From the NCBI RefSeq assembly GCF_000421265.1, contig NZ_ATWN01000005.1:62001-126000 (forward strand): a DNA stretch of 64,000 nucleotides, read 5' to 3'. The notes beneath the pieces were generated by a model. It saw only the letters and a program-made list of their open reading frames with translations. It searched no databases and had not been told where the DNA came from. The position numbers were made by a program, and so were the translations under genes. Positions within the stretch are counted from its first letter, which is position 1; every line of letters starts with the position of its first letter. Below, piece after piece: positions 36,681-45,874 of this stretch. The stretch is from Thalassospira lucentensis MCCC 1A00383 = DSM 14000 (GTDB lineage: Bacteria; Pseudomonadota; Alphaproteobacteria; Rhodospirillales; Thalassospiraceae).

Positions 36681-37619
36681 TCAGGCGTTGGGATCCAGGC
36701 CCCACATGGCGAACCGATTGGGATCGTCGCCCCAGTTTTCACGCACCTTAACAAACAAGAACAAATGAACACGACGTTCGAAAATCGCCTCAAGTTCCTT
36801 GCGCGCATCACTGCCCAGTGCCTTGATCCGTTTGCCACCCTTGCCCAGAATGATGGCCTTTTGGCCTTCACGCTCGACAAAAATAGTTTGCTCAAGCTTA
36901 ACTGAACCGTCTTTACGCTCTTCCCAAAGCTCGGTTTCCACCGTTGCAGAATACGGCAACTCCTGCTGCAGCTGATAATACAGCTTCTCGCGGGTGATTT
37001 CCGCTGCCAGCAGACGAAGCGGCATGTCAGACACATCGTCTTCGGGGAACATCCAAGGGCCATCAGGCATTTTTGCCGAAAGGAAATTAACCAGATCCTG
37101 TGTTCCGGCACCCTTTTTGGCTGAAATCATAAACACGTCGGTAAAGACTTCATGCGCAAACAGCTCTTGCGACAGGCGCAAAAGTTTTTCCTTATCCGTA
37201 ACCTTGTCGACCTTGTTTAAGGCCAATATGGCTTTGCGGTGCTGATCTTTAAGCTGCTTGATGATGGCCTGATCTTCTGCGGTAACACCAGCCCCGGCAT
37301 CAATAACAAGAACAATCAGATCCGCATCATCCGCACTATTCCACGCAGCTTTGACCATGGCACGGTCAAGGCGGCGTTTGGGGGCGAAAATCCCCGGCGT
37401 ATCAATGAAAACAATTTGTGCGTCTTCGGTCATGACAATACCGCGCACACGGGTACGGGTTGTCTGCACCTTGGGCGAGACAATCGATACTTTCGTACCG
37501 ACAAGCTGGTTCAGCAGGGTCGATTTACCTGCGTTTGGCGCACCAACAAGTGCAACAAAGCCGCAGCGCTGCTGATAAGGTAATCTGTCTTCACTCACAG
37601 GTGTGGGAACCTCATTCAT
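36681..37619 (-). CDS. era: GTPase Era
   Basis: A 312-residue Era GTPase involved in 16S rRNA maturation and 30S assembly. G1 is GAPNAGKS (26-33), G3 DTPG (73-76), G4 NKVD (135-138) and G5 SAKKG (near 167). The C-terminal KH domain contains VEREGQKAIILGKGGKRIK (about 252-270). The start lies inside the end of rnc (8-base overlap), the classical rnc-era coupling. Confidence 0.97.
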   Translation of the reverse strand: MNEVPTPVSEDRLPYQQRCGFVALVGAPNAGKSTLLNQLVGTKVSIVSPKVQTTRTRVRGIVMTEDAQIVFIDTPGIFAPKRRLDRAMVKAAWNSADDADLIVLVIDAGAGVTAEDQAIIKQLKDQHRKAILALNKVDKVTDKEKLLRLSQELFAHEVFTDVFMISAKKGAGTQDLVNFLSAKMPDGPWMFPEDDVSDMPLRLLAAEITREKLYYQLQQELPYSATVETELWEERKDGSVKLEQTIFVEREGQKAIILGKGGKRIKALGSDARKELEAIFERRVHLFLFVKVRENWGDDPNRFAMWGLDPNA

Positions 37620-38295
37620 AGCTCAGTTTATCCAACATCAATTGGGCGGCTATCTGTTCCGCCTCACGTTTTGATTTGCCTTCGGCACTGACACTGTCGC
37701 CATCACTGGTGGTCAGTTCGATGGTAAAAACAGGTGCATGAGCCGGGCCTTCGCGGCCAACCATTTCATACTTTGGAAGCGGCTTCCCGCGTCCTTGCAG
37801 CCATTCCTGCAACTGGGTTTTCGCATCCTGGGGCGGCTTGTTATCTTCATCAAGAAGCGGCGTCCACAGCTTTTCAATAAAGCTACGCGCCGGTTCCAAG
37901 CCACCGTCAAGATAGAGTGCGGCAATCACTGCTTCCATGCAATCAGATAAAATTGCCGGATTGGTATCGGCACCCGCAGCGCGTTCGCCTTTTGCCATCT
38001 GGATGTGATCACCCAGATGGATTTGGACTGCAACACGCGCAAGTGTCTCACGCCGCACAAGGGCGACAAAACGCTTGGCCATAGCCCCTTCGCGTTCGCG
38101 CCCAAAACGGGTGTATAGCATATCAGCCACGACCAGACCAAGAACACGATCGCCAAGGAACTCAAGGCGTTCGTTGCCCCCACTCAGTGCGTCTTTGCCC
38201 TTTGCCGCACTTCGATGCGTTAAGGCGACACGCAGAAGATCCGGGTCAGAAAAACCGTGATCAATTTCTGGGATCAGCGGTGCACCATCGCCCAT
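37612..38295 (-). CDS. rnc: Ribonuclease III
   Basis: A 227-residue endonuclease for double-stranded RNA. The catalytic signature NERLEFLGD is at 41-49; the second acidic pair lies in the DCMEAVIAALYLDGG segment near 118-132. A double-strand RNA-binding domain occupies about 155-225 (TQLQEWLQGRGKPLP onward). It overlaps lepB by one base at its start (TGATG) and era by eight bases at its end. Confidence 0.96.
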   Translation of the reverse strand: MGDGAPLIPEIDHGFSDPDLLRVALTHRSAAKGKDALSGGNERLEFLGDRVLGLVVADMLYTRFGREREGAMAKRFVALVRRETLARVAVQIHLGDHIQMAKGERAAGADTNPAILSDCMEAVIAALYLDGGLEPARSFIEKLWTPLLDEDNKPPQDAKTQLQEWLQGRGKPLPKYEMVGREGPAHAPVFTIELTTSDGDSVSAEGKSKREAEQIAAQLMLDKLSYE

Positions 38296-39041
38296 CAGTT
38301 AACCCCTTGGAACAGGCGGTCATAGCGGATGCTGCCCAAATCATAGATCGGCTGCGAACTGTCCTTGGAATAGAACAGGAATTCAGCACGGCCAACAAGG
38401 TTCTCAATCGGAACGAAGCGGAAGCGTGACGGGAATGCGCGGCTGTCTGCCGAATTGTCGCGGTTATCACCCATCATGAAGAAATGGTCTTCAGGGACGG
38501 TAAATGGCTCGGTGTTGTCACTTGGCCCCTGATCGCCAAACAGCTCAAGGATACGGTGCACTCGACCATTGGGAAGCGTTTCAAGATACTGTGCAACGGC
38601 TGCTGAACGCCCGGTCCCATCGGTCAGGATGTAATCTTCGATCCGTTCGCGTTCGACCATCTTGTTGTTGATGTAAAGACGCCCGTTGGTCACCTGAACG
38701 GTATCACCCGGAAGGCCGATCACACGTTTGATATAATCCTGCGACGTATCAGACGGCAGTTTGAAAACAACAACGTCACCGCGCTCAGGCTGTGATTCCA
38801 TCACACGACCCGGTATCAGCGGCAGGCTGAAGGGCAAACTGTGCTTGGAATACCCGAACGAAAACTTTGACACGAACAGGTAATCGCCGACCAGCAAGGT
38901 CGGAATCATCGACCCGGACGGAATGTTAAACGGCTCATATGCAAACGTGCGAACCAGAAGCGCGATGAGAACGGCCCAGAAAACGGTTTTCAGAGTATCG
39001 AGAATTCCACCCGTTTTCTTTTTATGCACTAGCTTTTCCAT
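38295..39041 (-). CDS. lepB: Signal peptidase I
   Basis: A 248-residue leader peptidase with one N-terminal membrane helix (about 14-33). The catalytic serine is S44 in PSGSMIPTL and the general base is K105 in DYIKRVIGLPGD; the later GDNRDNSADSR block (box E) is present. It cleaves Sec and Tat signal peptides, including those predicted for the LivJ and TRAP proteins here. ATG 39041 is chosen over a TTG five codons upstream. Confidence 0.95.
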   Translation of the reverse strand: MEKLVHKKKTGGILDTLKTVFWAVLIALLVRTFAYEPFNIPSGSMIPTLLVGDYLFVSKFSFGYSKHSLPFSLPLIPGRVMESQPERGDVVVFKLPSDTSQDYIKRVIGLPGDTVQVTNGRLYINNKMVERERIEDYILTDGTGRSAAVAQYLETLPNGRVHRILELFGDQGPSDNTEPFTVPEDHFFMMGDNRDNSADSRAFPSRFRFVPIENLVGRAEFLFYSKDSSQPIYDLGSIRYDRLFQGVN

Positions 39042-39069
39042 TCCGTGTCTTACCAATCACTTTAATCTG

Positions 39070-39465
39070 TCAATCCGCCGAAATAACCACAACAGCGTTG
39101 GCCAATGGATATTCATCCGTCAACGTCACATACACTGATGCAATTTTCCCGTCAGGGGTCAATTCTTCAAGTCGTTTCAAAGCACCGTCTATCAAAACCA
39201 TGTCGGGTTTACCACTGGGTTGGTGCACAACCCCCATCGTATTGTGATAAACACCCCGGCGAAAGCCTGTTCCCAATGCCTTTGAGCACGCCTCTTTGGC
39301 AGCAAAAGACATGGCAAGCGATGATGCAGTCCGATGCGGGCGGCGCTTTGCACGGGCAATTTCAACCTCGGTAAAGACACGTTTCATGAAACGTTCGCCG
39401 TGACGCTCAAGAGCCGTCTCTATCCGGCGGATGTCACACAAATCTGTGCCGATCCCGATAATCAT
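39070..39465 (-). CDS. acpS: Holo-[acyl-carrier-protein] synthase
   Basis: A 131-residue phosphopantetheinyl transferase that activates acyl carrier protein. The magnesium ligands are D8 (GIGTDLCDI) and the glutamate of [11 protein letters not shown] near residue 58. The start overlaps the pdxJ stop by four bases (ATGA). The pdxJ-acpS-lepB-rnc-era order is widely conserved in proteobacteria. Confidence 0.96.
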   Translation of the reverse strand: MIIGIGTDLCDIRRIETALERHGERFMKRVFTEVEIARAKRRPHRTASSLAMSFAAKEACSKALGTGFRRGVYHNTMGVVHQPSGKPDMVLIDGALKRLEELTPDGKIASVYVTLTDEYPLANAVVVISAD

Positions 39466-40214
39466 TTAGCACCCGTTTCAATGCCACGCGCCTCATCGAT
39501 AAGACGGCGCATTTTGCCAATCGCAGCTTCCAAACCGACAAAGATCGCCTCGCCGATCAAAAAATGCCCGATGTTAAGTTCCGCAATAGCTGGCATCGCC
39601 GCAATCGGTTTGACCGTGTCGTAATTCAGCCCATGCCCGGCATGGATTTCAAGCCCGATCGCAGAACCATAGGCAACTGCCTTGCCGATACGCTGAAGTT
39701 CCCGGTTACGATCATCCTCGGTCTGCGCATCACAATAGGCACCGGTATGAATTTCAACAACGGGTGCGCCAAGACTTTTGGCCGCATCAAGCTGTTCTTT
39801 CGATGCTTCGATAAACAGCGATACCCGGATACCGGCATCACCAAGCTCAGACACAAACCGTTTAAGATGATTGTGGCCACCAGCGACATCAAGACCGCCT
39901 TCGGTCGTGCGTTCTTCACGTTTTTCCGGAACCAGACAAACAGCGTGCGGCTTTGTTTCAAGCGCAATCGCCAGCATCTCATCGGTTGCGGCCATTTCAA
40001 AATTCAACGGAATATCAATATGTTCACGAAGTTTTTTCATGTCATCATCAGAAATATGACGACGGTCTTCGCGCAAGTGCGCGGTAATTCCGTCTGCACC
40101 GGCGGCCTGCGCAAGGGCCGCCGCACGTGCAGGATCAGGTGCAGCACCCCCACGGGCATTCCGCACAGTCGCAACATGGTCAATATTGACGCCGAGCCGA
40201 AGTTTCGAACTCAT
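39462..40214 (-). CDS. pdxJ: Pyridoxine 5'-phosphate synthase
   Basis: A 250-residue TIM-barrel enzyme that makes pyridoxine 5'-phosphate from deoxyxylulose 5-phosphate and an aminoacetone phosphate. It begins [19 protein letters not shown], contains [14 protein letters not shown] near 41-54, and has the late [11 protein letters not shown] block, all family hallmarks. It overlaps the DUF2062 gene and acpS by four bases each. Confidence 0.96.
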   Translation of the reverse strand: MSSKLRLGVNIDHVATVRNARGGAAPDPARAAALAQAAGADGITAHLREDRRHISDDDMKKLREHIDIPLNFEMAATDEMLAIALETKPHAVCLVPEKREERTTEGGLDVAGGHNHLKRFVSELGDAGIRVSLFIEASKEQLDAAKSLGAPVVEIHTGAYCDAQTEDDRNRELQRIGKAVAYGSAIGLEIHAGHGLNYDTVKPIAAMPAIAELNIGHFLIGEAIFVGLEAAIGKMRRLIDEARGIETGAK

Positions 40215-40921
40215 GAAGTTTCATCCTGCTTTTTGGTGGCACTCTTTGCCGCACTTCCGATCTTTTCCTTCGCACTTTCAAGCATCGGCACCAACCCATG
40301 GCGATCCGATTTTTTCATGCGACGCAAAATACGATTATGGCGATAAATCCCCACAGCGCGACGCACCGGGAAGTAAAACAGCATCCAGACCACAAGTGAA
40401 GTCGGAACACAGCCAACGATCATCGGCCAGATAATATCGACAATGCCGTGCCACAGATTTCCCAGTGTCGTGTGATCGGCCGGATCCCAATGGCCAAAAA
40501 TCAATCCCCCGCCAATATAGCTCAGCCCCAAGGTGATAAAATCCCAAAGAACGGTCATATCAAAATGAACCGCCTGTGCGGTTTCATCCACACCGAGTAT
40601 CCAGTTTCCGCTGGTATAAAGCCATATCCAGATAAACGGGAATGTCCAGGGATTACCGATAATCGTGCCCAGCAGCGATGCAACAAGGTTGCTTCGCAAG
40701 ACAAAGCTTAGAATCGCAGACAGAACAAAATGAAACCCGATAAACGGCGTAAAGGAAACTGCCGCCCCGATCGCAAAACCCGACGCAATGCTATAGGGGG
40801 AACCGGGCAAACGTGCAACACGGTGGGCAAAATATTGCGACGAGCGCCGCCATCCGCCGCGCGGCCAAACCACGTTGCGAAATTTTTCAAAGGAATTTGG
40901 TTTGATGCGGCGCCGAAACAT
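40211..40921 (-). CDS. DUF2062 domain membrane protein
   Basis: A 236-residue protein. A basic N-terminus (about 1-38) precedes the DUF2062 domain, seen as [24 protein letters not shown] and the [14 protein letters not shown] stretch. There are about four membrane segments and a basic cytoplasmic tail. The family is linked by neighbourhood to envelope and lipid-related genes but has no proven role. It is coupled to pdxJ by a four-base overlap and lies 131 bases after rsh. Confidence 0.85.
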   Translation of the reverse strand: MFRRRIKPNSFEKFRNVVWPRGGWRRSSQYFAHRVARLPGSPYSIASGFAIGAAVSFTPFIGFHFVLSAILSFVLRSNLVASLLGTIIGNPWTFPFIWIWLYTSGNWILGVDETAQAVHFDMTVLWDFITLGLSYIGGGLIFGHWDPADHTTLGNLWHGIVDIIWPMIVGCVPTSLVVWMLFYFPVRRAVGIYRHNRILRRMKKSDRHGLVPMLESAKEKIGSAAKSATKKQDETS

Positions 40922-41052
40922 GTGGGATCAGTTCTGGGAAAAATCAGGTAAACCAAGACAAAGTCGAGGCATATGGGTAAGTGCTACCTGCGCACTTGGC
41001 AAGGCTTTTACGCCGAAACAATCGAAAAGGCGAAGGACGTTACGTTTCCCCA

Positions 41053-43206
41053 TTACCCGCGCGCGCGCTCCACAGTATTGACCACCGGGGTTGCCCGCAA
41101 AGCCGCAATGATATTGGTCAGGTGTTTGACATCGACAACATCGACATCAATCAACATCTCAAAGAAATCCGTGGTGCGGTTGGTAAAGCGCAAGTTGGTG
41201 ATATTGCCATGGTTCTTGGCGATCACACTTGTAATGGAACTAAGTGCGCCCTGCTCGTGCCCGACGGTCAGGCCAAGACGCCCGATAAAGTGTTCAGGGT
41301 CACCATCATTGTCCCAGCCAACATCAAGCCAGCGTTCAGGCTGCTCGGTAAAGGTTTCAAGCGTGTCACAGTCAATCGTATGGATCGTAACGCCCTTACC
41401 CGTCGTCACAATCCCGACAATGCGATCGCCCGGCAAGGGATGACAACACCCGGCATAATGCACCGCCATGCCCGGAATAAGGCCCTTAAGCGGGATAGCA
41501 TGCTCGTGCTTGCGGGTGCGCCCTTTTTCAAGCGGTATAATCTTGCGCGCGGTTTCGGTGTCTTTCGATCCCGGGAATACGGCATGAACAACTTCACGCC
41601 CGGTATGGTGCCCCGCCCCGACCGAGCTTAGCAACGACTCAACCGTTGGCAGCTTGAAGATTTTCAGAACACCATCAATGGCCTTGTCGGAATAATCGTA
41701 GCCTTCCTGACGGAACGCCTTTTGCAGGATCGCTTTGCCAAGGTCCTTGTATTGGTCTTCCTGCTGCTGGCGAATGAACCGGCGAATTCGCGCGCGTGCT
41801 TTGCCAGTAACAACAAACCGTTCCCACGTCGGATTAGGCGTTTGCGCCTTTGACGTGACGATCTCGACCTGATCACCGTTATTCAGCACGGTGCGCAGCG
41901 GGACCATCGCACCATTGACCTTTGCCCCGACACAAGTGTCGCCGATATGGGTATGGATCATATAGGCGAAATCAACCGGGGTCGCGCGTGCTGGCAATGC
42001 AATGACTTCGCCTTTCGGGCTAAAGCAGAACACCTGATCCTGGAACATTGCGAGCTTGGTGTGTTCAAGGAACTCTTCTGGCTCGGACGCATGTTCAAGA
42101 ATATCTAGCAGATCGCGCAGCCAGCGGTACTGCACACCTTCTTTTTGCGGGCCAGCCTTTTGCGAGCCACCTTCCTGCTTGTACGCCCAGTGTGCCGCAA
42201 CGCCGTTATCGTTTACTTCGTGCATCTCACGGGTACGTATTTGCACCTCGATACGATGGTTTTCCGGGCCAAGAACGGTTGTGTGAATGGACCGGTAACC
42301 GTTCGGTTTTGGGGTGGAGATGTAATCCTTGAACCGCCCGGGTACGACTTTGTAATTGGCATGCAAATAGCCAAGAACCTCGTAACATTGCGGCATGTCT
42401 TCCACCAGCACCCGAAACGCCATGATGTCAGAGAGCTCACCAAAGGTGATGTTCTTGCGCTGCATCTTCTGCCAGATCGAATATGGCCGTTTTTCACGCC
42501 CATAAATATCAACCTTCAGGCCCTGGCGTACGATAACGTCTTTAAGCTCTGAGACAATGCGATTAACAACATTGTCGTCCTTCTCGCGCAGGAACTCCAA
42601 CCGGGCAAGGATCGAGTCACGGCCTTCAGGATTGATATGCTGAAACGCCAGATCTTCGAGTTCTTCCTTGATGTCATGCATACCGATGCGTTCAGCAAGC
42701 GGGGCATAAATTTCAAGTGTTTCTGCGGCAATGCGCACCCGTTTTTCGGGTTTGTCGATGTAATGCAACGTGCGCATATTGTGAAGGCGGTCCGCCAGCT
42801 TGACCAACAGAACCCGAATGTCTTCTGACATGGCAAGCAGCAGCTTGCGGAAGTTCTCGGCCTGCTTTGAATCGGCTGATTTCAACTCGATCTGGGTCAG
42901 CTTGGTAACACCATCCACCATCTTGAGGATGTTGGTGCCAAACAGCTTGGTAATTTCTTCTGGCGTGGCATCGGTATCTTCGATGGTGTCATGCAGAAGC
43001 GCCGTGATGATCGTATCGCAATCGAGCTTGTAATGGGTCAGAATGCCCGCGACTTCGATCGGATGGGAAAAATACGGATCCCCCGAGGCGCGCTTTTGAG
43101 AACCATGTTTCTGGGTCGCATAGACATAGGCCCGATTAAGCATGGTTTCGCACGCATCAGGGTCGTAAGCCTTTACCCGTTCAACAAGTTCATATTGACG
43201 CATCAT
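41053..43206 (-). CDS. Bifunctional (p)ppGpp synthetase/hydrolase (RelA/SpoT homologue)
   Basis: A 717-residue long RSH protein and the single stringent-response enzyme visible here. The hydrolase HD domain (about 25-180) is intact, with H48, HD at 72-73 and ED at 76-77. The synthetase domain (about 235-345) has DIMAFRVLV and the ENHRIEVQIRT glutamate. A TGS domain (about 390-450) and a C-terminal ACT domain (about 640-715) follow. The first two codons are both ATG (43206 or 43203) and no strong ribosome site separates them. It lies downstream of rpoZ, a common arrangement. Confidence 0.95.
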   Translation of the reverse strand: MMRQYELVERVKAYDPDACETMLNRAYVYATQKHGSQKRASGDPYFSHPIEVAGILTHYKLDCDTIITALLHDTIEDTDATPEEITKLFGTNILKMVDGVTKLTQIELKSADSKQAENFRKLLLAMSEDIRVLLVKLADRLHNMRTLHYIDKPEKRVRIAAETLEIYAPLAERIGMHDIKEELEDLAFQHINPEGRDSILARLEFLREKDDNVVNRIVSELKDVIVRQGLKVDIYGREKRPYSIWQKMQRKNITFGELSDIMAFRVLVEDMPQCYEVLGYLHANYKVVPGRFKDYISTPKPNGYRSIHTTVLGPENHRIEVQIRTREMHEVNDNGVAAHWAYKQEGGSQKAGPQKEGVQYRWLRDLLDILEHASEPEEFLEHTKLAMFQDQVFCFSPKGEVIALPARATPVDFAYMIHTHIGDTCVGAKVNGAMVPLRTVLNNGDQVEIVTSKAQTPNPTWERFVVTGKARARIRRFIRQQQEDQYKDLGKAILQKAFRQEGYDYSDKAIDGVLKIFKLPTVESLLSSVGAGHHTGREVVHAVFPGSKDTETARKIIPLEKGRTRKHEHAIPLKGLIPGMAVHYAGCCHPLPGDRIVGIVTTGKGVTIHTIDCDTLETFTEQPERWLDVGWDNDGDPEHFIGRLGLTVGHEQGALSSITSVIAKNHGNITNLRFTNRTTDFFEMLIDVDVVDVKHLTNIIAALRATPVVNTVERARG

Positions 43207-43282
43207 TCAGGGGGCATCTCCGCAAATCACGACTGGGGCACAAACCACGCCCCGTTCATAAGATAGTACGATTTAGACAAAA

Positions 43283-43314
43283 AAAAGCCACGGAAGATAA
43301 ACACCGTGGCTTTT
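43283..43314 (-). terminator. Terminator between rpoZ and rsh
   Basis: An 11-base perfect stem (43283-43293 with 43304-43314), 10-base loop and a T run on the minus strand. It lies in the 144 bases separating rpoZ from rsh, so rsh expression needs readthrough or its own promoter. Confidence 0.75.
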
Positions 43315-43350
43315 CTTTTGAAACGGTCTCACAACAACGTCGCTGTGACC

Positions 43351-43683
43351 TTATTCTTCTTCGGATGGTGCAACCACACCAACCGACGCATCTTGGACTG
43401 CTTCTGCAACCAGTTTCGGTCCGAAATCGTCTTCGGATTCTTCTGGCTCATCAGGTTCAACATGTCGCTGCAGACCCTGAACCAAGCCATTGCGCAGTTC
43501 GTCGAAATCAACTTTTTCTTCAGCGATTTCACGAAGCGAAACAACAGGGTTCTTATCGTTGTCACGATCAATGGTCAGTTCAGCGCCAGCCGAAATGTTG
43601 CGTGCACGCTGAGCAGCAATCATAACCAGCTCAAAGCGGTTCGGAATCTTGTCTACGCAATCTTCGACGGTAACGCGCGCCAT
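43351..43683 (-). CDS. rpoZ: RNA polymerase omega subunit
   Basis: A 110-residue omega subunit, which assists RNA polymerase assembly. It begins [20 protein letters not shown] and contains [13 protein letters not shown], the conserved core. An acidic C-terminal tail of about 45 residues is typical of alphaproteobacteria. The start at 43683 is preceded by CTGGAGAC; a longer frame to 43764 does not resemble the family. Confidence 0.95.
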   Translation of the reverse strand: MARVTVEDCVDKIPNRFELVMIAAQRARNISAGAELTIDRDNDKNPVVSLREIAEEKVDFDELRNGLVQGLQRHVEPDEPEESEDDFGPKLVAEAVQDASVGVVAPSEEE

Positions 43684-43792
43684 AAATGTCTCCAGAAAAA
43701 CTTTTGGGGTGTCCAGACCGAGCTTTATAGCGCCGGATCGTTTGTGTTGCAACAGCGAAACCACACTTTAGAACAGGTTTTCACTGCATTTT

Positions 43793-44401
43793 TCAGCGAT
43801 CTGCCTGTTGTCTGATCTGCTGATCGGATGGAAGATCGGAAATCAGGTCTTCGACCGACCTGTTCAGAACCGGATGCACCCACCCTGGCGCAACATCGCG
43901 CAACGGCAAAAGAACAAACGCCCGTTCGGCCATTCTGGGATGGGGCACCTGAATTCCGCCGTCTTCGGCGATCAACTCACGGCCATAAGCCACCAGATCA
44001 AGATCAATCACCCGTGCGGCATTGCGTTCGCGACGCACCCGACCAAATTCAGTTTCAACGTCATGCAGACGTGATAGCAAATCATGGGCAGAAAGGTCCG
44101 TCGACAACCGCGCAACACCATTCACATACCAAGGCTGATCGGAAACCGGCACCGGGGCTGTTTCATAAAATGATGACACACAATCCACCAAAACATCGCC
44201 ATCCTTGGCCAAATGTTCCAGTGCCGCCTTCAATGTTTGCGCTGGCGCACCATATTGATCGGTAGGCAGATTTGCACCGAAAGCGATCAGAATAGCGTTT
44301 TCAGACGTATGGTGACTGTTGGACGTCGACGAGGTGCTCACAAAGCAGGCTTTCGGGTCTGTGGGTGTTGGGAAAGACGGCATATCTAAGGGAGTCAGCA
44401 T
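43793..44401 (-). CDS. folK: 7,8-dihydro-6-hydroxymethylpterin pyrophosphokinase
   Basis: A FolK of the folate pathway. The family core starts ILIAFGANLPT, followed by SSFYETAPV, the magnesium-binding RVIDLDLVAYG and the PHPRMAERAFVLLPL block. The start is uncertain: 44401 is used (202 residues), leaving an N-terminal extension of about 35 residues before the core; the frame runs on to 44494. No candidate has a strong ribosome site. It is divergent from the NYN gene and 109 bases upstream of rpoZ. Confidence 0.88.
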   Translation of the reverse strand: MLTPLDMPSFPTPTDPKACFVSTSSTSNSHHTSENAILIAFGANLPTDQYGAPAQTLKAALEHLAKDGDVLVDCVSSFYETAPVPVSDQPWYVNGVARLSTDLSAHDLLSRLHDVETEFGRVRRERNAARVIDLDLVAYGRELIAEDGGIQVPHPRMAERAFVLLPLRDVAPGWVHPVLNRSVEDLISDLPSDQQIRQQADR

Positions 44402-44522
44402 ATTCTGTCTATGACATTCTGTGACATTTTCACCTTTCCTTGTCCACCTACCCACGGTAAACATTTGGTGTTCCGTTTTTTTTAGGAACAGCATACTTAA
44501 ATTTGATGTTTGAGGAATTTAT

Positions 44523-45137
44523 ATGATGATTTTTTACCCGCAAGAGCGGATCGGGCTCTTTATTGATGGCTCCAACCTCTACGCTGCTGCACGTGCGCTT
44601 GGTTTTGACATTGATTACAAACGCCTTTTGGAACTGTTTTCGCAAAAAGGTCAGTTGATCCGTGCATTTTACTACACGGCGCTGATTGAAGATCAGGAAT
44701 ATTCCCCCATTCGCCCGCTTGTCGATTGGCTTGATTACAACGGCTATACCATGGTCACAAAACCGACCAAGGAATTTACCGATGCCACAGGCCGTCGCAA
44801 AATCAAAGGCAACATGGATATCGAGTTGGCGATTGACGTCATGGAAATGGCGCAACACCTTGATCATGTTGTTATTTTCTCAGGCGATGGTGATTTCCGC
44901 CGTTTGGTCGATGCCATCCAGCGCAAAGGTGTCCGTGTAACGGTTGTCTCCACGGTTAAATCGAACCCGCCGATGGTTGCCGATGAGCTGCGCCGTCAGG
45001 CCGACAATTTCATCGAACTGACCGACCTTGAAGGCACTATCGCACGCAAGGTTCAGCAACGTCGTGACGATGATCATCCTGATATTGATGATCACCCCGA
45101 CCACCCTGAACTTGATGATGAGTTTGATTACACCTGA
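44523..45137 (+). CDS. NYN domain (LabA/DUF88-like, PIN-fold) protein
   Basis: A 204-residue protein with the PIN-like NYN fold. Acidic metal-binding candidates are D15 (FIDGSN), D98 and D104 (NMDIELAIDVM), and D121/D123 (SGDGDF), the full set expected of an RNase. The last 25 residues are rich in Asp and His (repeated DDHP and DHP), an unusual possible metal-binding tail. GAGG precedes ATG 44523; a second ATG follows at once. It heads a plus-strand run with uracil-DNA glycosylase and recQ. The RNA target is unknown. Confidence 0.88.
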   Translation: MMIFYPQERIGLFIDGSNLYAAARALGFDIDYKRLLELFSQKGQLIRAFYYTALIEDQEYSPIRPLVDWLDYNGYTMVTKPTKEFTDATGRRKIKGNMDIELAIDVMEMAQHLDHVVIFSGDGDFRRLVDAIQRKGVRVTVVSTVKSNPPMVADELRRQADNFIELTDLEGTIARKVQQRRDDDHPDIDDHPDHPELDDEFDYT

Positions 45138-45169
45138 TTGAACGCCGTGCCCGCCCATCCTGATCACGA

Positions 45170-45195
45170 CCGGTTACGGCCCGCACCGTAACCGG
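45170..45195. repeat. Hairpin between the NYN gene and the uracil-DNA glycosylase gene
   Basis: CCGGTTACGG and CCGTAACCGG form a perfect 10-base stem with a six-base loop. It lies 33 bases after the NYN stop and ends 18 bases before the glycosylase ATG. It lacks a T run; it may be a processing or attenuation element. Confidence 0.5.
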
Positions 45196-45213
45196 CAAAC
45201 TGTCAGATCTGCC

Positions 45214-45855
45214 ATGCCCGCTTATCAGCAGCCCGACCGAGATTGCCTGCTTTGCCCGCGCCTTGTTGAATTTCGCCGGACAAATCAGGAAAAATTTCCC
45301 CACTTCTATAATGGCCCGGTGCGGCCATTTGGCCCGATTGATGCCCGACTTTTGATTGTCGGCCTTGCCCCCGGCCTAAAGGGTGCCAATGCCACAGGCC
45401 GCCCGTTTACCGGCGATTATGCCGGCGATCTTCTCTATGACACGCTCAAAAAATTTGGGTTTGCCAAGGGCACCTACGACAAACGTCCTGATGATGGGTT
45501 AGAACTGCTTGATTGTCGCATTACCAACGCCGTTAAATGCGTTCCGCCGGAAAATAAACCGACCGGGCCAGAAGCCAACACCTGCCGCCCGTTCCTGATC
45601 AGTGAATTTGACGCGATGACCAACCTTTCGGCCATTTTGTGCCTTGGTCAGGTCGCCCATCAGGCGATGATGCGCACCTATGGCTTGAAGCTTTCAGCAT
45701 TTAAATTCGCCCACCGTGCATCACATCGCATGGAAAATGGCATCACATTGTTTGATAGCTATCACTGTTCGCGCTACAACACCCAGACCTATCGCCTGAC
45801 GCCAGAGATGTTTGAAAACGTCTTTGTCGACATCCGCGCACATCTGGACGGTTAA
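45214..45855 (+). CDS. Uracil-DNA glycosylase, family 5 (UdgB-like)
   Basis: A 213-residue iron-sulfur uracil-DNA glycosylase. Four cysteines, C11, C14, C109 and C124, can hold the 4Fe-4S cluster. The active-site loop is [19 protein letters not shown] (50-68), where family 5 lacks the usual water-activating Asp or Asn. The C-terminal motif is [15 protein letters not shown], with Cys where many members have Pro. It removes uracil, and often hypoxanthine or xanthine, from DNA. recQ starts 20 bases after its stop, suggesting co-transcription. Confidence 0.9.
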   Translation: MPAYQQPDRDCLLCPRLVEFRRTNQEKFPHFYNGPVRPFGPIDARLLIVGLAPGLKGANATGRPFTGDYAGDLLYDTLKKFGFAKGTYDKRPDDGLELLDCRITNAVKCVPPENKPTGPEANTCRPFLISEFDAMTNLSAILCLGQVAHQAMMRTYGLKLSAFKFAHRASHRMENGITLFDSYHCSRYNTQTYRLTPEMFENVFVDIRAHLDG

Positions 45856-45874
45856 ATTGCCCGATATACCACCC

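Noticed and set aside
40922..41052. Possible RNA gene in the gap after rsh
   Set aside because: Only a short AAGTGC/GCACTT stem was found; no tRNA cloverleaf, terminator or conserved RNA pattern.
40981..41631. 216-codon plus-strand frame
   Set aside because: Antisense to the 3' end of rsh and partly in its downstream gap; no domain or ribosome site.
44466..44492. Hairpin with a T-rich loop (TGTTCC ... GGAACA) near the NYN promoter
   Set aside because: Only a six-base stem and the T run is in the loop, so it is neither a good terminator nor a clear operator.
45812..45874. Longer RecQ N-terminus overlapping the glycosylase gene
   Set aside because: It would add 21 residues with no family match and would start inside the end of the glycosylase gene without a ribosome site.
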